From Haematobia irritans (Eukaryota > Arthropoda > Insecta > Diptera > Muscidae): 64,000 nt of DNA. The stretch covers positions 19,914,997-19,978,996 of the forward strand of contig NC_134398.1 of NCBI RefSeq assembly GCF_050003625.1, in the 5' to 3' direction. Position numbers and translations under genes: made by a program. This document shows, one piece after another, positions 48,052 through 60,187 of this stretch (positions within the stretch are counted from its first letter, which is position 1; every line of letters begins with the position of its first letter). The notes below the pieces were generated by a model that did no database searches, had not been told where the DNA came from, and worked only from the letters and a program-made list of their open reading frames with translations.

Positions 48052-48582
48052 CTCTATAGAAATAATATTTTGACTACATTTTCTATGGAAATACAAATTT
48101 TGACAAAATTTTCTATGGAAATACAAATTTTGACAAAATTTTCGACGGAAATACAAATTTTAACAAAATTCTCATAGAAATAAAATTTCGACAAAATTTT
48201 CTATGGAAATAAAAATTTTGACAGAATTTTCTATGGAAATAAAATTTTGACAAAAATTTCTATAGAAATAAAATTATGACAAAAATTTCTATAGAAATAA
48301 AATTATGACAAAATTCTTTATCGAAATAAAATTTTGTATGGAAATACAAATAATGACAAAATTTTCTCTGGAAATAAAAATTTTACAAAATTCTCTATGT
48401 AAATAAAAATTTGACAAAATTTTTTTAGAAATACAATTTTGACAAAATTTTCTATAGAAAGAAAACTTTAACAAAATACTCTATAAAAACAAAATTTTGA
48501 CAAAATTTTCTATGGAAATAAAATTTTGACAAAATTCTCTATTGAAATAAAATTTTGATAAAATTTTCTATGGAAATACAAA
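48050..48582. repeat. 29-bp AT array between LINE and Penelope element
   Basis: About eighteen units, many with TATGGAAATACAAATTTT variants that also occur right of the Penelope element (50769 onward). Both therefore belong to the same original array. Confidence 0.88.
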
Positions 48583-48608
48583 TTTTTTATTTTTAATCTA
48601 TTATTCCT

Positions 48609-48643
48609 GATATTTCGCAATTTTCACTGGATTGCTTCTTCAG
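48609..48643 (-). ncRNA. hammerhead-like ribozyme core in Penelope tail
   Basis: On the minus strand CTGAAGA (48643-48637) fits CUGANGA exactly. One extra A precedes stem II, GCAAT paired with ATTGC (5 bp, perfect), then GAAA (48616-48613). T, A, T and C follow, giving a U-A 15.2-16.2 pair, U16.1 and C at the cleavage position. CCT before the box can pair with AGG after the C as the start of helix I. Confidence 0.65.
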
Positions 48644-48862
48644 AGGGGTTATTTGATCTATAATATTATTATTATTAATTAGTTTAGTAAAAATTAGCAT
48701 TTTATAAATACATAGAATATAATAAACTTCTTAATTTTAAACTACAATCTACCAGGCGAACATAACATTAGCAAGCAACAACTATCTTTAACTTACATAT
48801 GAGACAATAATCACAAAACAATTATTATTCTAATGGAGCATCACTGCTCTCGTCTACTTTAT

Positions 48863-49684
48863 CTATTGCACTGGTTGTCTAATGTTGTTGTTCGGATTAT
48901 TCCTCGTCAGTTGGTCATCGTTTTTGCATATCATGTGCCTGTATATGTGTGCTATGCTGTCAGTGTCCGTTTTGTAATTTATTCGTCGATTTGTTGGTAC
49001 ATTATTGATGTGCAGCATTTCTAATGTGTACCTTTTGTTGTTATTGCTTTCTTGTTGCAATATGCGTACATTATTGAAGTTTGGTTGATGCCTTGTTTTT
49101 GCACAGTGGGTTGCTAATGCTGTTTTTTGTAATTTTTGATTATTACGATTTTTTATATCTGATTTGTGGCCTGATATTCTCGTTTTTAATTTATTTTCTG
49201 TGGTTCCGATGTAGACCATTACACATTTTTCCGAAGAATTTCCTTCACATGGAATTTCATAAATAACGTTCGGTGTTTCTTCCTTTTGGATTTTGTCTTT
49301 GGTGTTGGTAAACAGTTTTTTCAAGGTGTTATTTGACTTATGCGCTAAGTTGTATTTGTTCCTGTCAAAAATGTTGGATTTTGATATCCTTTCCGATATT
49401 CCCGGTATATACAGTAATGATCTGTAAGATTTTTGCTGCTTGTCATTGTACAGTTTCTCTGTACGTGGCTTAAAGTCAGCTATTAAATCCCTACTAAGTT
49501 TCTTCGGGAAATTGTTCTCTTCCAGTATACTTTGTAGTTTCTTCTTGTTCTTCTGATGGAATCTTTGGTCACTTATGGAAAGTACTCTATGAATCAGATT
49601 TTGGGCAGTATTCAAGATTATTCTTTTTGGATGCTTGGAAAAGAAATTCATAATTCTTCCCGACGCCGTGTTTTTTGATACCAA
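48863..49684 (-). pseudogene. Penelope GIY-YIG endonuclease region
   Basis: Continues from the reverse transcriptase in another frame: NTASGRIMNFFSKHPKRI, then a linker, then VIYEIPCEGNSSEKC, MVYIGTTENKLKTRISGHK (VIYE...YIG with Arg), ALATHCAKTRHQPNF, YTLEMLHINNVPTNRR (Glu) and IAHIYRHM. Cys and His residues for the extra zinc motif are present. The ATG at 49684 is only the point where this frame opens after the lesion. Apart from that frameshift the domain looks intact, and it is clearly related to the fragment at 11043-11420. Confidence 0.9.
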
Positions 49685-50768
49685 TCCTTAATGATTGCAA
49701 ATAAGTCGTCGACGTATTTTGTTATTACCTTAGGTTTATGTACAAGTTTTTTCAAGCTATCGTCCAGTAGTTTTTCCATCAGAATGTCTGCTACAATGGG
49801 GGAGGCTGGTGATCCCATCGGCAGTCCTTTTTTCTGTTTATCTATTTTGTTGTCATATTGGAAATATCTGTTATCTATTATACAAAATTTTAATACTTTA
49901 ATAAATAAATTCTTTGTCATGTCTGTGTGCATCTTAATTTCGTCCCATCTTTCTTCTATTATTTTGATAGCGAGGTCTACTGGTACGCTGGGGAAGAGAG
50001 ATACCACGTCGAAGGAGATTAGTTTTTCGTCATTTTTGATTGTCAAGTTTTTTATCTTATCTCTAAATTGTCTCGAGTCTCTCACGTTATATTTGGAGTT
50101 TTTGGTCAAGTTTTTTAAAATATTCACCAGATATTTATTCAATCCCGCTGCAGGTGCGTTTATCGAAGAGCATATGGGCCTTAATGGATAGTCTTCTTTA
50201 TGGATTTTAGGTAAACCATACAACCTAGGCGCTGATGCAATTTCAGTCTTTAATCTTCTTCTTTCCAATTCTGTAATTAACTTGTTCCTGAATAATTCTT
50301 CTACCAGTTCGTTATTCCTTTTTTGCAGGCCTTGTGTTGGATCCTTATTTACTCGTTGGTAAGTCATAATGTCGCCTACGATTTGTTGCATTCGTTTTCG
50401 GTAATATTCTTTTTCAATAGCCACTGTCGTATTGCCTTTGTCCGCGTTCATAATTAAAATGTTTTTATTCTTTTTCAAACATTTTTTAGCTCGTTCCACT
50501 GTGTTTGTAATAAATCTATCCCTACCGCTTTGGCTCATTTTGTTTCTATAGTTGTCTACTGAAGTTGCGAATTTTGTTCTGGCCTTTTCCTGTTCTTCCT
50601 TATTGCTGTTGGTTTGTATTAGGGTTTCCCAATCTGCAATATACTTGAAAATCGGAAAATCGGCTTTACGCGTTGGTAAACCAAATTTTTCTCCGAGTGA
50701 TAGGAGCCACTTTATGTCATCCGGAAATTCAGTTTTCGTTTTATTCACGAATTTTTTTTCATTTGTTT
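49660..50768 (-). pseudogene. Penelope reverse transcriptase, truncated with internal deletion
   Basis: Readable from TNEKKFVNKTKTEFPDD to FAIIKDWYQK. Reverse-transcriptase blocks in order: ILIMNADKGNTTVAI, RLYGLPKIHKEDYPLRPI, SFDVVSLFPSVP (first catalytic Asp), KKGLPMGSPASPIVADILM, and ITKYVDDLFAIIK (YVDD catalytic pair). Immediately after FAIIK the sequence jumps to DWYQK. Relatives have several dozen residues between these points, so an in-frame deletion has removed the region after the active site. The ATG at 50838 lies in array DNA and is fortuitous; the true N-terminus is lost. A one-base frameshift in the A-run of DWYQK separates this part from the endonuclease. Confidence 0.9.
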
Positions 50769-52644
50769 TGGAAATACAAATTTGTATTTGGAAATACAAA
50801 TTTTGACAAAATTTTCTATGGAAATAAAATTTTGACAAAAATTTCTATAGAAATAAAATTATGACAAAATTCTCCATCGAAATAAAATTTTCTATGGAAA
50901 TACAAATGTTGACAAAATTTCCTATGAAAATAAACATTTTGACAAAATTTACTATGGAAATACAAATTTTGACAAAAATTTCTATAGAAACAAAATTATG
51001 ACAAAATTCTCTATCGAAATAAAATTTTGTATGGAAATACAAATATTGACAAAATTTTCTATGGAAATAAACATTTTGACAAAATTTTCTACAGAAATAA
51101 AATTTTGACAAAATTTTCTATAGAAATAAAATTTTGACAAAATTTTCTATAGAAATAACACTTTAACAAAATTCTCTATAGAAATAAAATGTTGACAAAA
51201 TTCTCTATAGAATTAAAATTTTGACAAAATTTTCTATGGAAATAAAAATATTGGCAAAATTTTCTACAGAAATAAAATTTTGACAAAATTTTCTATAGAA
51301 AAAAAATTTTGACAAAATTTTGTATAGAAATAAAATTTTGACAAAATTCTCTATAGAAATAAAATTTTGACAACATTTTCTATGGAAATACAAATTTTGA
51401 CAAAATTTTCTATAGAAATAAAACTTTAACAAAATTCTCTATAGAAACAAAATTTTGACAAAATTTTCTATGGAAATAAAATTTTGACAAACTTCTCTAT
51501 TGAAATAAAATTTTGACAAAATTTTCTATGGAAATAAAATTTTGACAAAAATTTCTATAGAAATAAAATTATGACAAAATTCTCTATCGAAATAAAATTT
51601 TCTATGGAAATACAAATGTTGACAAAATTTCCTATGAAAATAAACATTTTGACAAAATTTTACTATGGAAATACAAATTTTGGCAAAAATTTCTATAAAA
51701 ATAAAATTATGACAAAATTCTCTATCGAAATAAAATTTTGTATGGAAAGACAAATATTGACAAAATGTTCTATGAAAATAAAAATTTTGACAAAAATGTC
51801 TATGGAAATAAAATTTTGACAAAAATTTCTATAGAAATAAAATTTTGACAATATTTTCTATAGAAATAAAATTTTGACAAAATTTTCTATAGAAATGAAG
51901 TTTTGAGAAAATTTTCTATAAAAATAGAATTTTGAGAAAAATTTGTATAGATATAAAATTTTGACAAAATTTTCTATAGAAATTACATTTTGACAAAATT
52001 TTCTATAGAAATAAAATTTTGCCAAAATTTTCTATAGAAATAAAGTTTTGAGAAAATTTTCTATAGAAATAGAATTTTGAGAAAATTTTGTACAGAAATA
52101 AAATTTTGACAAAATTTTCTACAAAAATTAAATTTTTACAAAATTTTCTATGGAAATAAAATTTTGACAAAATTTTTTTAAAAATTTTGACAAAAATGTC
52201 TATGGAAATAAAATTTTGACAAAAATTTCTATAGAAATAAAATTTTGACAATATTTTCTATAGAAATAAAATTTTGACAAAATTTTCTATAGAAATGAAG
52301 TTTTGAGAAAATTTTCTATAAAAATAGAATTTTGAGAAAAATTTGTATAGATATAAAATTTTGACAAAATTTTCTATAGAAATTACATTTTGACAAAATT
52401 TTCTATAGAAATAAAATTTTGCCAAAATTTTCTATAGAAATAAAGTTTTGAGAAAATTTTCTATAGAAATAGAATTTTGAGAAAATTTTGTACAGAAATA
52501 AAATTTTGACAAAATTTTCTACAAAAATTAAATTTTTACAAAATTTTCTATGGAAATAAAATTTTGACAAAATTTTCTATAGAAATAAAGTTTTGAGAAA
52601 ATTTTCTATAGAAATAGAATTTAGAGAAAATTTTCTATAGAAAT
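50769..52644. repeat. 29-bp AT array with a perfect 400-bp duplication
   Basis: About 65 units. 51781-52176 is repeated at 52181-52576 without a difference that I could find, an exact 400-base shift. A looser repeat with a shift of about 712 bases links 50812-51090 to 51524-51800. Confidence 0.92.
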
Positions 52645-53231
52645 CAAATCTGGGGATAGATTTATATGAGGGCTATATAGAATTAGCGACCGATTTGGAC
52701 CAATTTTTGCATGGTTGTTAGATACTATATAAGTACACCACATACCAAATTTCAACCGAATCGGATGAATTTTGCTTCTCTAAAAGCCTCCGCATTGGGA
52801 TCGGTTTATATGGGGGCTATAAATAATTATGTACCGATATGGACCAATTTTTTCTTGGTTATTAGACACCCTATGCTAACACCATGTACCACATTTCAGC
52901 CAGATCGGATGAAATATGCTTCTCTTAGAGGGTCAGCAAGCCAAATCTGGGGGTCCGTTTATATGGGGGCTATATGGAAAAGTCGACCGATATGGTCCAT
53001 TTGCAATACCATCTGACCTACGTCAAGTTTCACGTCGATAGCTTGTTTCGTTCGGCAGTTAGCGTGATTTCAACAGACGGACGGACGGACGGACATGCTT
53101 AGATCGACTCCGAATTTCACCACGACCCAGAATATATATACTTTATGGGGTCTTTGAACAATATTTCGATTTGTTACAAACGGAATGACAAAGTTAATAT
53201 ACCCCCCATCCTATGGTGGAGGGTATAAAAA
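52645..53231 (+). mobile_element. family B DINE-like element, 5'-truncated
   Basis: Enters directly from array at CAAATCTGGGGATAGATTT. Unit markers lie at 52666, 52810 (144 apart, deletion in unit) and 52963 (153 apart). The (GACG)n tract at 53077-53094, core and TA tract follow, ending GGTGGAGGGTATAAAAA. Confidence 0.83.
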
Positions 53232-54090
53232 TTGTGACAAAATTTTTTATAGAAATACAATTTTAACAAAATTTTCTATAGAAATACAATTTTAACAAAA
53301 TTTTCTATAGAAAAAAATTTTGAGAAAATTTACTATATATAAAAAATTTTTACAAAATTTTCGATAGAAATACAATTTTGAGAAAATTTTATGTAGAAGT
53401 AAACTTTTGAGAAAATTTTCTATAGAAATAAAATTTTTACAAAATTTTCTATTGAAATACAATTTTGAAAAAATTTTCTGTAGAAATAAAATTTTTACAA
53501 AATTTTCTATTGAAATACAATTTTGAAAAAATTTTAAGAAAATGTTCTCTATAAATAAAATGTTGACAAAATTTTCTATAGAAATAAAATTTTGATAAAA
53601 TTTTCTATAGAAACAAAATTTGCAATATTAGAAATAGAATTTCAATAAAATCTTCTATAGAAATAAAATTTTTACAAAATTTTCTATAGAAATTACATTT
53701 TGAGAAAAATTTTGTGTAGAAATAATTTTTTTACAAAATTTTCTATAGATATTAAATTTTAAGAAAATTTTCTATAGAAAAAAATATTGAGAAAATTTTC
53801 TATCGAAATAAAATTTTGAGAAAATCTTCTATAGAAATAAAATTTTAAGAAAAATTTCTATATAAATAAAATTTTGACAAAATTTTCTATGGAAATAAAA
53901 TTTTGATAAAATTTTCTATAGAAATAAAATTTGCTATAGAAATAGAATTTCAATTAAATCTTCTATTGGATTAAAATTTTGACAAAATTTTCTTTAGAAA
54001 TAAAGTTTTGAAAAAATTTTCTATGGAAATAGAATTTTTAGAAAATTTTGTATAGAAATAAAATGTTAACAAAATTTTCTATAGAAATAA
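53232..54090. repeat. 29-bp AT array
   Basis: About thirty degenerate units, many with TTTTGAGAAAA in place of TTTTGACAAAA. Confidence 0.88.
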
Positions 54091-54282
54091 AGCTTTTATT
54101 ATTGTAGGTTTTATTTGTTATTTGAAGTTCAGTTATTATATTTAATATCAATTTCTTGAAAAGTTGCTAGAAATTATATTAATTTCCTTTACGTGCCAAA
54201 TGGAGTTTCATCTTGGATTCTGTCGTAAACATAATAAAGCTTCACTATATAAAAATGTTTATTGTTAGATGCTGCAATGCTA

Positions 54283-55215
54283 AAGGGTGATTCTTTTGAG
54301 GTTAGGATTTTCATGCATTAGTATTTGACAGATCACGTGGGATTTCAGACATGGTGTCAAAGAGAAAGATGCTCAGTATGCTTTGACATTTCATCATGAA
54401 TAGACTTACGATCTGCCACAACGTCGAATTTTCAGTGAATGGGCCCTAGAAAAGTTGGCAGAAAATCCGCTTTTTTATCGACAAATTTTGTTCAGCGATG
54501 AGGCTCATTTCTGGTTGAATGGCTACGTAAATAAGCAAAATTGCCGCATTTGGAGTGAAGAGCAACCAGAAGCCGTTCAAGAACTGCCCATGCATCCCGA
54601 AAAATGCACTGTTTGGTGTGGTTTGTACGCTGGTGGAATCATTGGACCGTATTTTTTCAAAGATGCTGTTGGACGCAACGTTACGGTGAATGGCGATCGC
54701 TATCGTTCGATGCTAACAAACTTTTTGTTGCCAAAAATGGAAGAACTGAACTTGGTTGACATGTGGTTTCAACAAGATGGCGCTACATGCCACACAGCTC
54801 GCGATTCTATGGCCATTTTGAGGGAAAACTTCGGAGAACAATTCATCTCAAGAAATGGACCGGTAAGTTGGCCACCAAGATCATGCGATTTGACGCCTTT
54901 AGACTATTTTTTGTGGGGCTACGTCAAGTCTAAAGTCTACAGAAATAAGCCAGCAACTATTCCAGCTTTGGAAGACAACATTTCCGAATAAATTCGGGCT
55001 ATTCCGGCCGAAATGCTCGAAAAAGTTGCCCAAAATTGGACTTTCCGAATGGACCACCTAAGACGCAGCCGCGGTCAACATTTAAATGAAATTATCTTCA
55101 AAAAGTAAATGTCATGGACCAATCTAACGTTTCAAATAAAGAACCGATGAGATTTTGCAAATTTTATGCGTTTTTTTTTAAAAAAAAGTTATCAAGCTCT
55201 TAACAAATCACCCTT
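54283..55215 (+). mobile_element. DD41D mariner, second copy, internally deleted
   Basis: Inverted ends AAGGGTGATT (54283) and AATCACCCTT (55206-55215), flanked by TA at 54281-54282 and 55216-55217. The 933-bp element encodes one transposase without its DNA-binding half. It differs clearly from the copy at 12359 in both ends and protein, so it is a separate family of the same clade. Confidence 0.9.
54398..55108 (+). pseudogene. DD41D transposase relic
   Basis: ATGAATAGACTTACG at 54398 (MNRLT) appears to be the original start. The following sequence is out of frame and has lost the helix-turn-helix region. The core frame reads LPQRRIFSEWALEKLAENP, QILFSDEAHFWLNGYVNK (first Asp), WFQQDGATCHTARDS (second Asp) and CDLTPLDYFLWGY (third Asp, 41 residues after the second). 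A stop replaces a Glu codon after NISE near 54989, and the natural end (MDHLRRSRGQHLNEIIFKK) lies beyond it at 55108. So there are at least two lesions: the N-terminal deletion and the nonsense codon. Confidence 0.88.
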
Positions 55216-55217
55216 TA

Positions 55218-55840
55218 GTTATTATTGTAACAAATCTTCTCTTTATTGGTGGCATGGTTAGTATAGCCATTGTTTTATGACTCCTACCTGTTTATGGGGC
55301 CGTTATTGACCCTACATATGCTACATTTAATCTAATCAAGGATTTGTTACGCTTGCTTACACAAACAGCGCACACACACGCATACCAATATCACTACAAC
55401 AATAAAGCCTCTCTAACCGAAAAGCATAATACATCAAAACAAGCAGAGAAATGAACTCAAGCAAATACACAATTACATATGCACAAACATACACACCCAA
55501 ACACACTCTCATTCAAATTGAAATGCAAGAAGTCCTTCTCTTATATGTCCTTAGAGATATTATCAATTATTCAACATTATTTCAGGTAGTAATGCTTTAA
55601 GAAAATAACATAATACATCTTGTAAGATACTTACATACATATATGGAAACTGCCTTCGGTATAAAGGATATTTATGGCTACAATGTGCGAGGAGTATGGA
55701 TATATAATTTCCTTGTATTTTATTTAATGGTCATGACTTTGAATGTATATGTGTGAACGAGGTCTATAGAAATCCATAGAAAAATTTGTTTTACAGGCAT
55801 GGGTAGGCTCCCTTCATGAAGATCACAAATTCAGTATAGG
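55218..55840. other. no gene seen; candidate single-copy DNA
   Basis: Mixed composition with CA-rich runs (AAACAGCGCACACACACGC at 55363). No repeat family or domain recognised. Confidence 0.45.
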
Positions 55841-56273
55841 CCCAGCAAAAAAATTGGAAGTTCTTCATAAGTCATACATTCAAAAAATCTCTTCTAGAGA
55901 TGGACAAAATTTTCATTTTACAAGAATTTCTTTTGAGACAGTATAAAAATCCCTATTTTAGGCAATTTTCACAATAAACAATTTTCACAATAAATAATAA
56001 CAAACAAAACGAATAAATTTAAATTTTAAAATTTTTACTTTAGATAACACACAGTCAGAATAAATAAATATGGGAAAAGTGTCTATTTCCCTGTAGTCGT
56101 GGAATTTGCGACAAAATATTTGCTAGTGTTATTCAAAACGTCGAAAAAATTTAAAAAAAGTATATATGTTTTTTTAAATTATTCATATTCAGCAAATCTT
56201 TATAATGTAAAATCAAATCATTTTGCATTTTATTTAACCTAATTCCTCTAGAAGTTTTTCCAATATCACTCTT
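55841..56273 (+). mobile_element. CCCAGC MITE 5' part and unassigned sequence
   Basis: CCCAGCAAAAAAATTGGAAG at 55841 matches the left end of the complete MITE for about 30-40 bases. Beyond it the similarity fades, and no right end is found before the family A cluster. Confidence 0.5.
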
Positions 56274-57818
56274 TATAACCTGCGCCACACGGTGGAACAG
56301 GGTATAATAAGTTTGTGCATTTGTATGTAACGCCAAGAAGGAGTAATCATAGACCAACCTTTTAGTATACGCATCGGCTTAGAATTAAATTCTGAGTCGA
56401 TTTAGCGATGTCCGTCTGTCTGTCTGTCTGTCTGTTGATGTATTTTTGTGTGCAAAGTACAGCTCGCAGTTTTACTCCAATTGTTCTAAAATTTGGTATA
56501 GGGTCCTGTTTCGGCTTAAAGATGATCCCTATTGATTTTGGAAAAAAATCGGTTCAGATTTAGATATAGCTGCCATATATATTTATCACCAATCTGGTCA
56601 TAATTGGCGTGTATATCGATCGATCTTCCTCAAATTCCGTACATACGAATATTTTATGAGTCTCGAAAAACTTGCAACATATCATCCAAATCGGTTCAGA
56701 TTTAGATATAGATCCCATATATAGCTTTCGCCCGATTTACACTCCTTTGTCCACAGAGCCCAATTTTTTGCTCCGATTTAGTTGAAATTTTGCACAGGGA
56801 GTAGAATTAGCATTATAGCTATGCGTGTCAAATTTGGTGGAAATCGATTCAGATTTAGATATAGCTCCCATATATAGCTTTCGCCCGATTTACACTCATA
56901 TGACCACAGAGGCAAATGTTTAACTCCGATTTAGTTGAAATTTTGCATTGTAACTATGCGCGCCAAATTTGGTTGAAATCAGTTCAGTTTTGGATATATC
57001 TCCCATATATAGCTTTCGCCCGATTTACACTCATATGACCACAGAGGCAAATTTTTAACTCCGATTTAGTTGAAATTTTGCACAGGGAGTAGAATAAGCA
57101 TTGTAACTATGCGTGCCAAATTTGGTTGAAATCGGTTCAGATTTAGATATATCTTCCATATATAGCTTTCGCCCGATTTACACTCATATGCCCACAGAGG
57201 CCAATTTTTTGCTCCGATTTAGTTGAAATTTTGCACAGGGAGTAGAATTAGCATTATAGCTATGCGTGCTAAATTTGGTTGAAATCTGTTCAGATTTAGA
57301 TATAGCTCCCATATATAGCTTTCGCCCGACTTACACTCATATGACCACAGAGGCCAATCTTTTATTCCGATTTAATTGAAATTTAGCACAGGGAGTAGAA
57401 TGAGCATTGTTGATATGCGTGCCAAATTTGGTTGAAATCGGTTCAGATTTAGATATAGCTCCCATATATAGATTTCGCCCGATTTACACTCATATGACCA
57501 CAGAGGCCAATCTTTTATTCCGATTTAATTGAAATTTAGCACAGGGAGTAGAATGAGCATTGTTGATATGCGTGCCAAATTTGGTTGAAATCGGTTCAGA
57601 TTTAGATATAGCTCCCATATATATGTTTTTCTGATTTCGACAAAAATGGTCAAAATACCAACATTTTCCTTGTAAAATCGCCACTGCTTAGTCGAATAGT
57701 TGAAAAAATGACTCTAATTTTCTTAAACTTCTAATACATATATATCGAGCGATAAATCATAAATAAAATTTTGCGAAGTTTCCTTAAAATTGCTTCAGAT
57801 TTAAATGTTTCCCATATT
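56274..57818 (-). mobile_element. family A cluster, copy 1 (reversed)
   Basis: The 3' terminus TATAACCTGCGCCACACGG at 56274 is followed by a GTCTGTCT tract (56411-56434) and about seven 153-bp-type units with GCCCGATTTACACTC. Two adjacent units near 57300-57600 are almost identical. It stops at TTTCCCATATT (57818), where copy 2 begins; its own 5' end is absent. Confidence 0.85.
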
Positions 57819-58971
57819 TATACCCTTCACCACTATTGTGGTACAGGGTATAATAAGTTTGTGCATTTGTATGTAACGCCAAGAAGGAGTAATCATAGAC
57901 CAACCTTTTAGTATACGGATCGGCTTAGAATTAAATTCTGAGTCGATTTAGCGATGTCCGTCTGTCTGTCTGTCCGTCTGTCTGTCCGTCTGTCTGTCCG
58001 TCTGTCTGTCTGTCTGTCTGTCTGTCTGTTGATGTATTTTTGTGTGCAAAGTACAGCTCGCAGTTTTAGTCCGATTGTCCTAAAATTTGGTATAGGGTCC
58101 TGTTTCGGCTCAAAGACGATCCCTATTGATTTTGGAAAAAATCGGTTCAGATTTAGATATAGCTGCCATATATATTTTTCACCGATCTGGTCATAATTGG
58201 CGTGTATATCAACCGATCTTCCTCAAATTCCGTACATCCGAATATTTTATGAGTCTCGAAAAACTTGCAAAATATCAGCAAAATCGGTTCAGATTTAGAT
58301 ATAGCTCCCATATATAGCTTTCGCCCGATTTACACTCATTTGCCCATAGAGGCCAATTTTTTGCTCCGATTTAGTTGAAATTTTGCATAGGGAGTAGAAT
58401 TAGCGTTGTAACTATGCGTGCCAAATTTGCTTGAAATCGGTTCAGATTTGGATATATCTCCCATATAAAGCTTTCGCCCGATTTACACTCATATGACCAC
58501 AGAGGCCAATTTTTAACTCCGATTTAGTTGAAATTTTGCATAGGGAGTAGAATTAGCGTTGTAACTATGCGTGCCAAATTTGCTTGAAATCGGTTCAGAT
58601 TTGGATATATCTCCCATATAAAGCTTTCGCCCGATTTACACTCATATGACCACAGAGGCCAATTTTTAACTCCGATTTAGTTGAAATTTTGCACAGGGAG
58701 TAGAATTAGCATTGTAGCTATGCGTGCCAAATTTGGTTGAAATCGGTTCAGATTTAGATATAGCTCCTATATATATGTTTTTCTGATTTCGACAAAAATG
58801 GTCAAAATACCAACATTTTCCTTGTAAAATCGCCACTGCTTAGTCGAAAAAGTTGTAAAAATGACTCTAATTTTCCTAAACTTCTAATACATATATATCG
58901 ATCGAAAAATCATAAATAAACTTTTTCGAAGTTTCCTTAAAATTGCTTCAGATTTAAACGTTTCCCATATT
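57819..58971 (-). mobile_element. family A cluster, copy 2 (reversed)
   Basis: Starts TATACCCTTCACCACTATTG. The (GTCY)n tract is expanded to about 75 bp (57955-58030). It stops at TTTCCCATATT (58971), the same internal site as copy 1. Its missing 5' part may be the piece at 60188-60441. Confidence 0.85.
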
Positions 58972-60187
58972 TATACCCTTCACCACTACTGTGGTACAGG
59001 GTATAATAAGTTTGTGCATTTGTATGTAACGCCAAGAAAGAGTAATCATAGACCAACCTTTTAGTATACGGATCGGCTTAGAATTAAATTCTGAGTAGAT
59101 TGAGCGATGTCCGTCTGTCTGTCTGTCCGTCTGTCTGTCCGTCTGTCTGTCTGTTGATGTATTTTTGTGTGCAAAGTACAGCTCGCAGGTTTAGCCCGAT
59201 TGTCCTAAAATTTGGTATAGGGTCCTGTTTCGGCTCAAAGACGATCCCTATTGATTTTGGAAAAAATCGGTTCAGATTTAGATATAGCTGCCATATATAT
59301 TTTTCACCGATCTGGTCATAATTGGCGTGTATATCAACCGATCTTCCTCAAATTCCGTACATCCGAATATTTTATGAGACTCGAAAAACTTGCAAAATAT
59401 CAGCCAAATCGGTTCAGATTTAGATATAGCTCCCATATATAGCTTTCGCCCGATTTACACTCATTTGCCCACAGAGGACAATTTTTTGCTCCGATTTAGT
59501 TGAAATTTTGCATAGGGAGTAGAATTAGCGTTGTAACTATGCGTGCCAAATTTGGTTGAAATCGGTTCAGATTTGGATATATCTCCCATATAAAGCTTTC
59601 GCCCGATTTACACTCATATGACAACAGAGGCCAATTTTTAACTCCGATTTAGTTGAAATTTTGCATAGGGAGTAGAATTAGCATTGTAGCTATGCGTGCC
59701 AAATTTGGTTGAAATCGGTTCAGATTTAGATATAGCTCCCATATATATGTTTTTCTGATTTCGACAAAAATGGTCAAAATACCAACATTTTCCTTGTAAA
59801 ATCGCCACTGCTTAGTCGAAAAGTTGTAAAAATGACTCTAACTTTCCTTAACTTCTAATACATATATATCGAGCGATAAATCATAAATAAACTTTTTCGA
59901 AGTTTCCTTAAAATTGCTTCAGATTTAAACGTTTCCCATAGTTTTTTACTAACATTGTGTCCCACCCTAGTGCATTAGCCGACTTAAATTTTGAGTCTAT
60001 AGATTTTGTAGAAGTCTATCAAATTCTTCCAGATCGAGTGATATTTAAATGTATGTATTTGGGATAAACCTTTATATATAGCCCCCAACACATTTGACCG
60101 ATGTGATATGGTATCGAAAATTTTGATCTACAAAGTGGTGCAGGGTATAATATAGTCGGCCCCGCCCGACTTTAGTCTTTCCTTACT
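58972..60187 (-). mobile_element. family A cluster, copy 3 (reversed, complete)
   Basis: Starts TATACCCTTCACCACTACTG, keeps the site as CCCATAGTTTTTTACTAAC (59936-59954) and ends with the GGCCCCGCCCGAC hairpin and CTTTCCTTAC at about 60187. It is nearly identical to copy 2 over their shared length. Most units are alike, which suggests recent amplification. Confidence 0.87.

Larger units (their letters stand above)
48583..50768 (-). mobile_element. Penelope-like element, 5'-truncated and damaged
   Basis: The minus strand encodes a reverse transcriptase then a GIY-YIG endonuclease, the order that defines Penelope-like elements. The 3' tail (48583-48860) contains a hammerhead-like motif. The 5' side joins array sequence at about 50768, just before the codons for TNEKKFVNKTK. 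Array of the same variant type lies on both sides. Confidence 0.92.

Noticed and set aside
49691..50191. 166-codon plus-strand frame opposite the Penelope reverse transcriptase
   Set aside because: Antisense shadow of a clearly identified reverse transcriptase.
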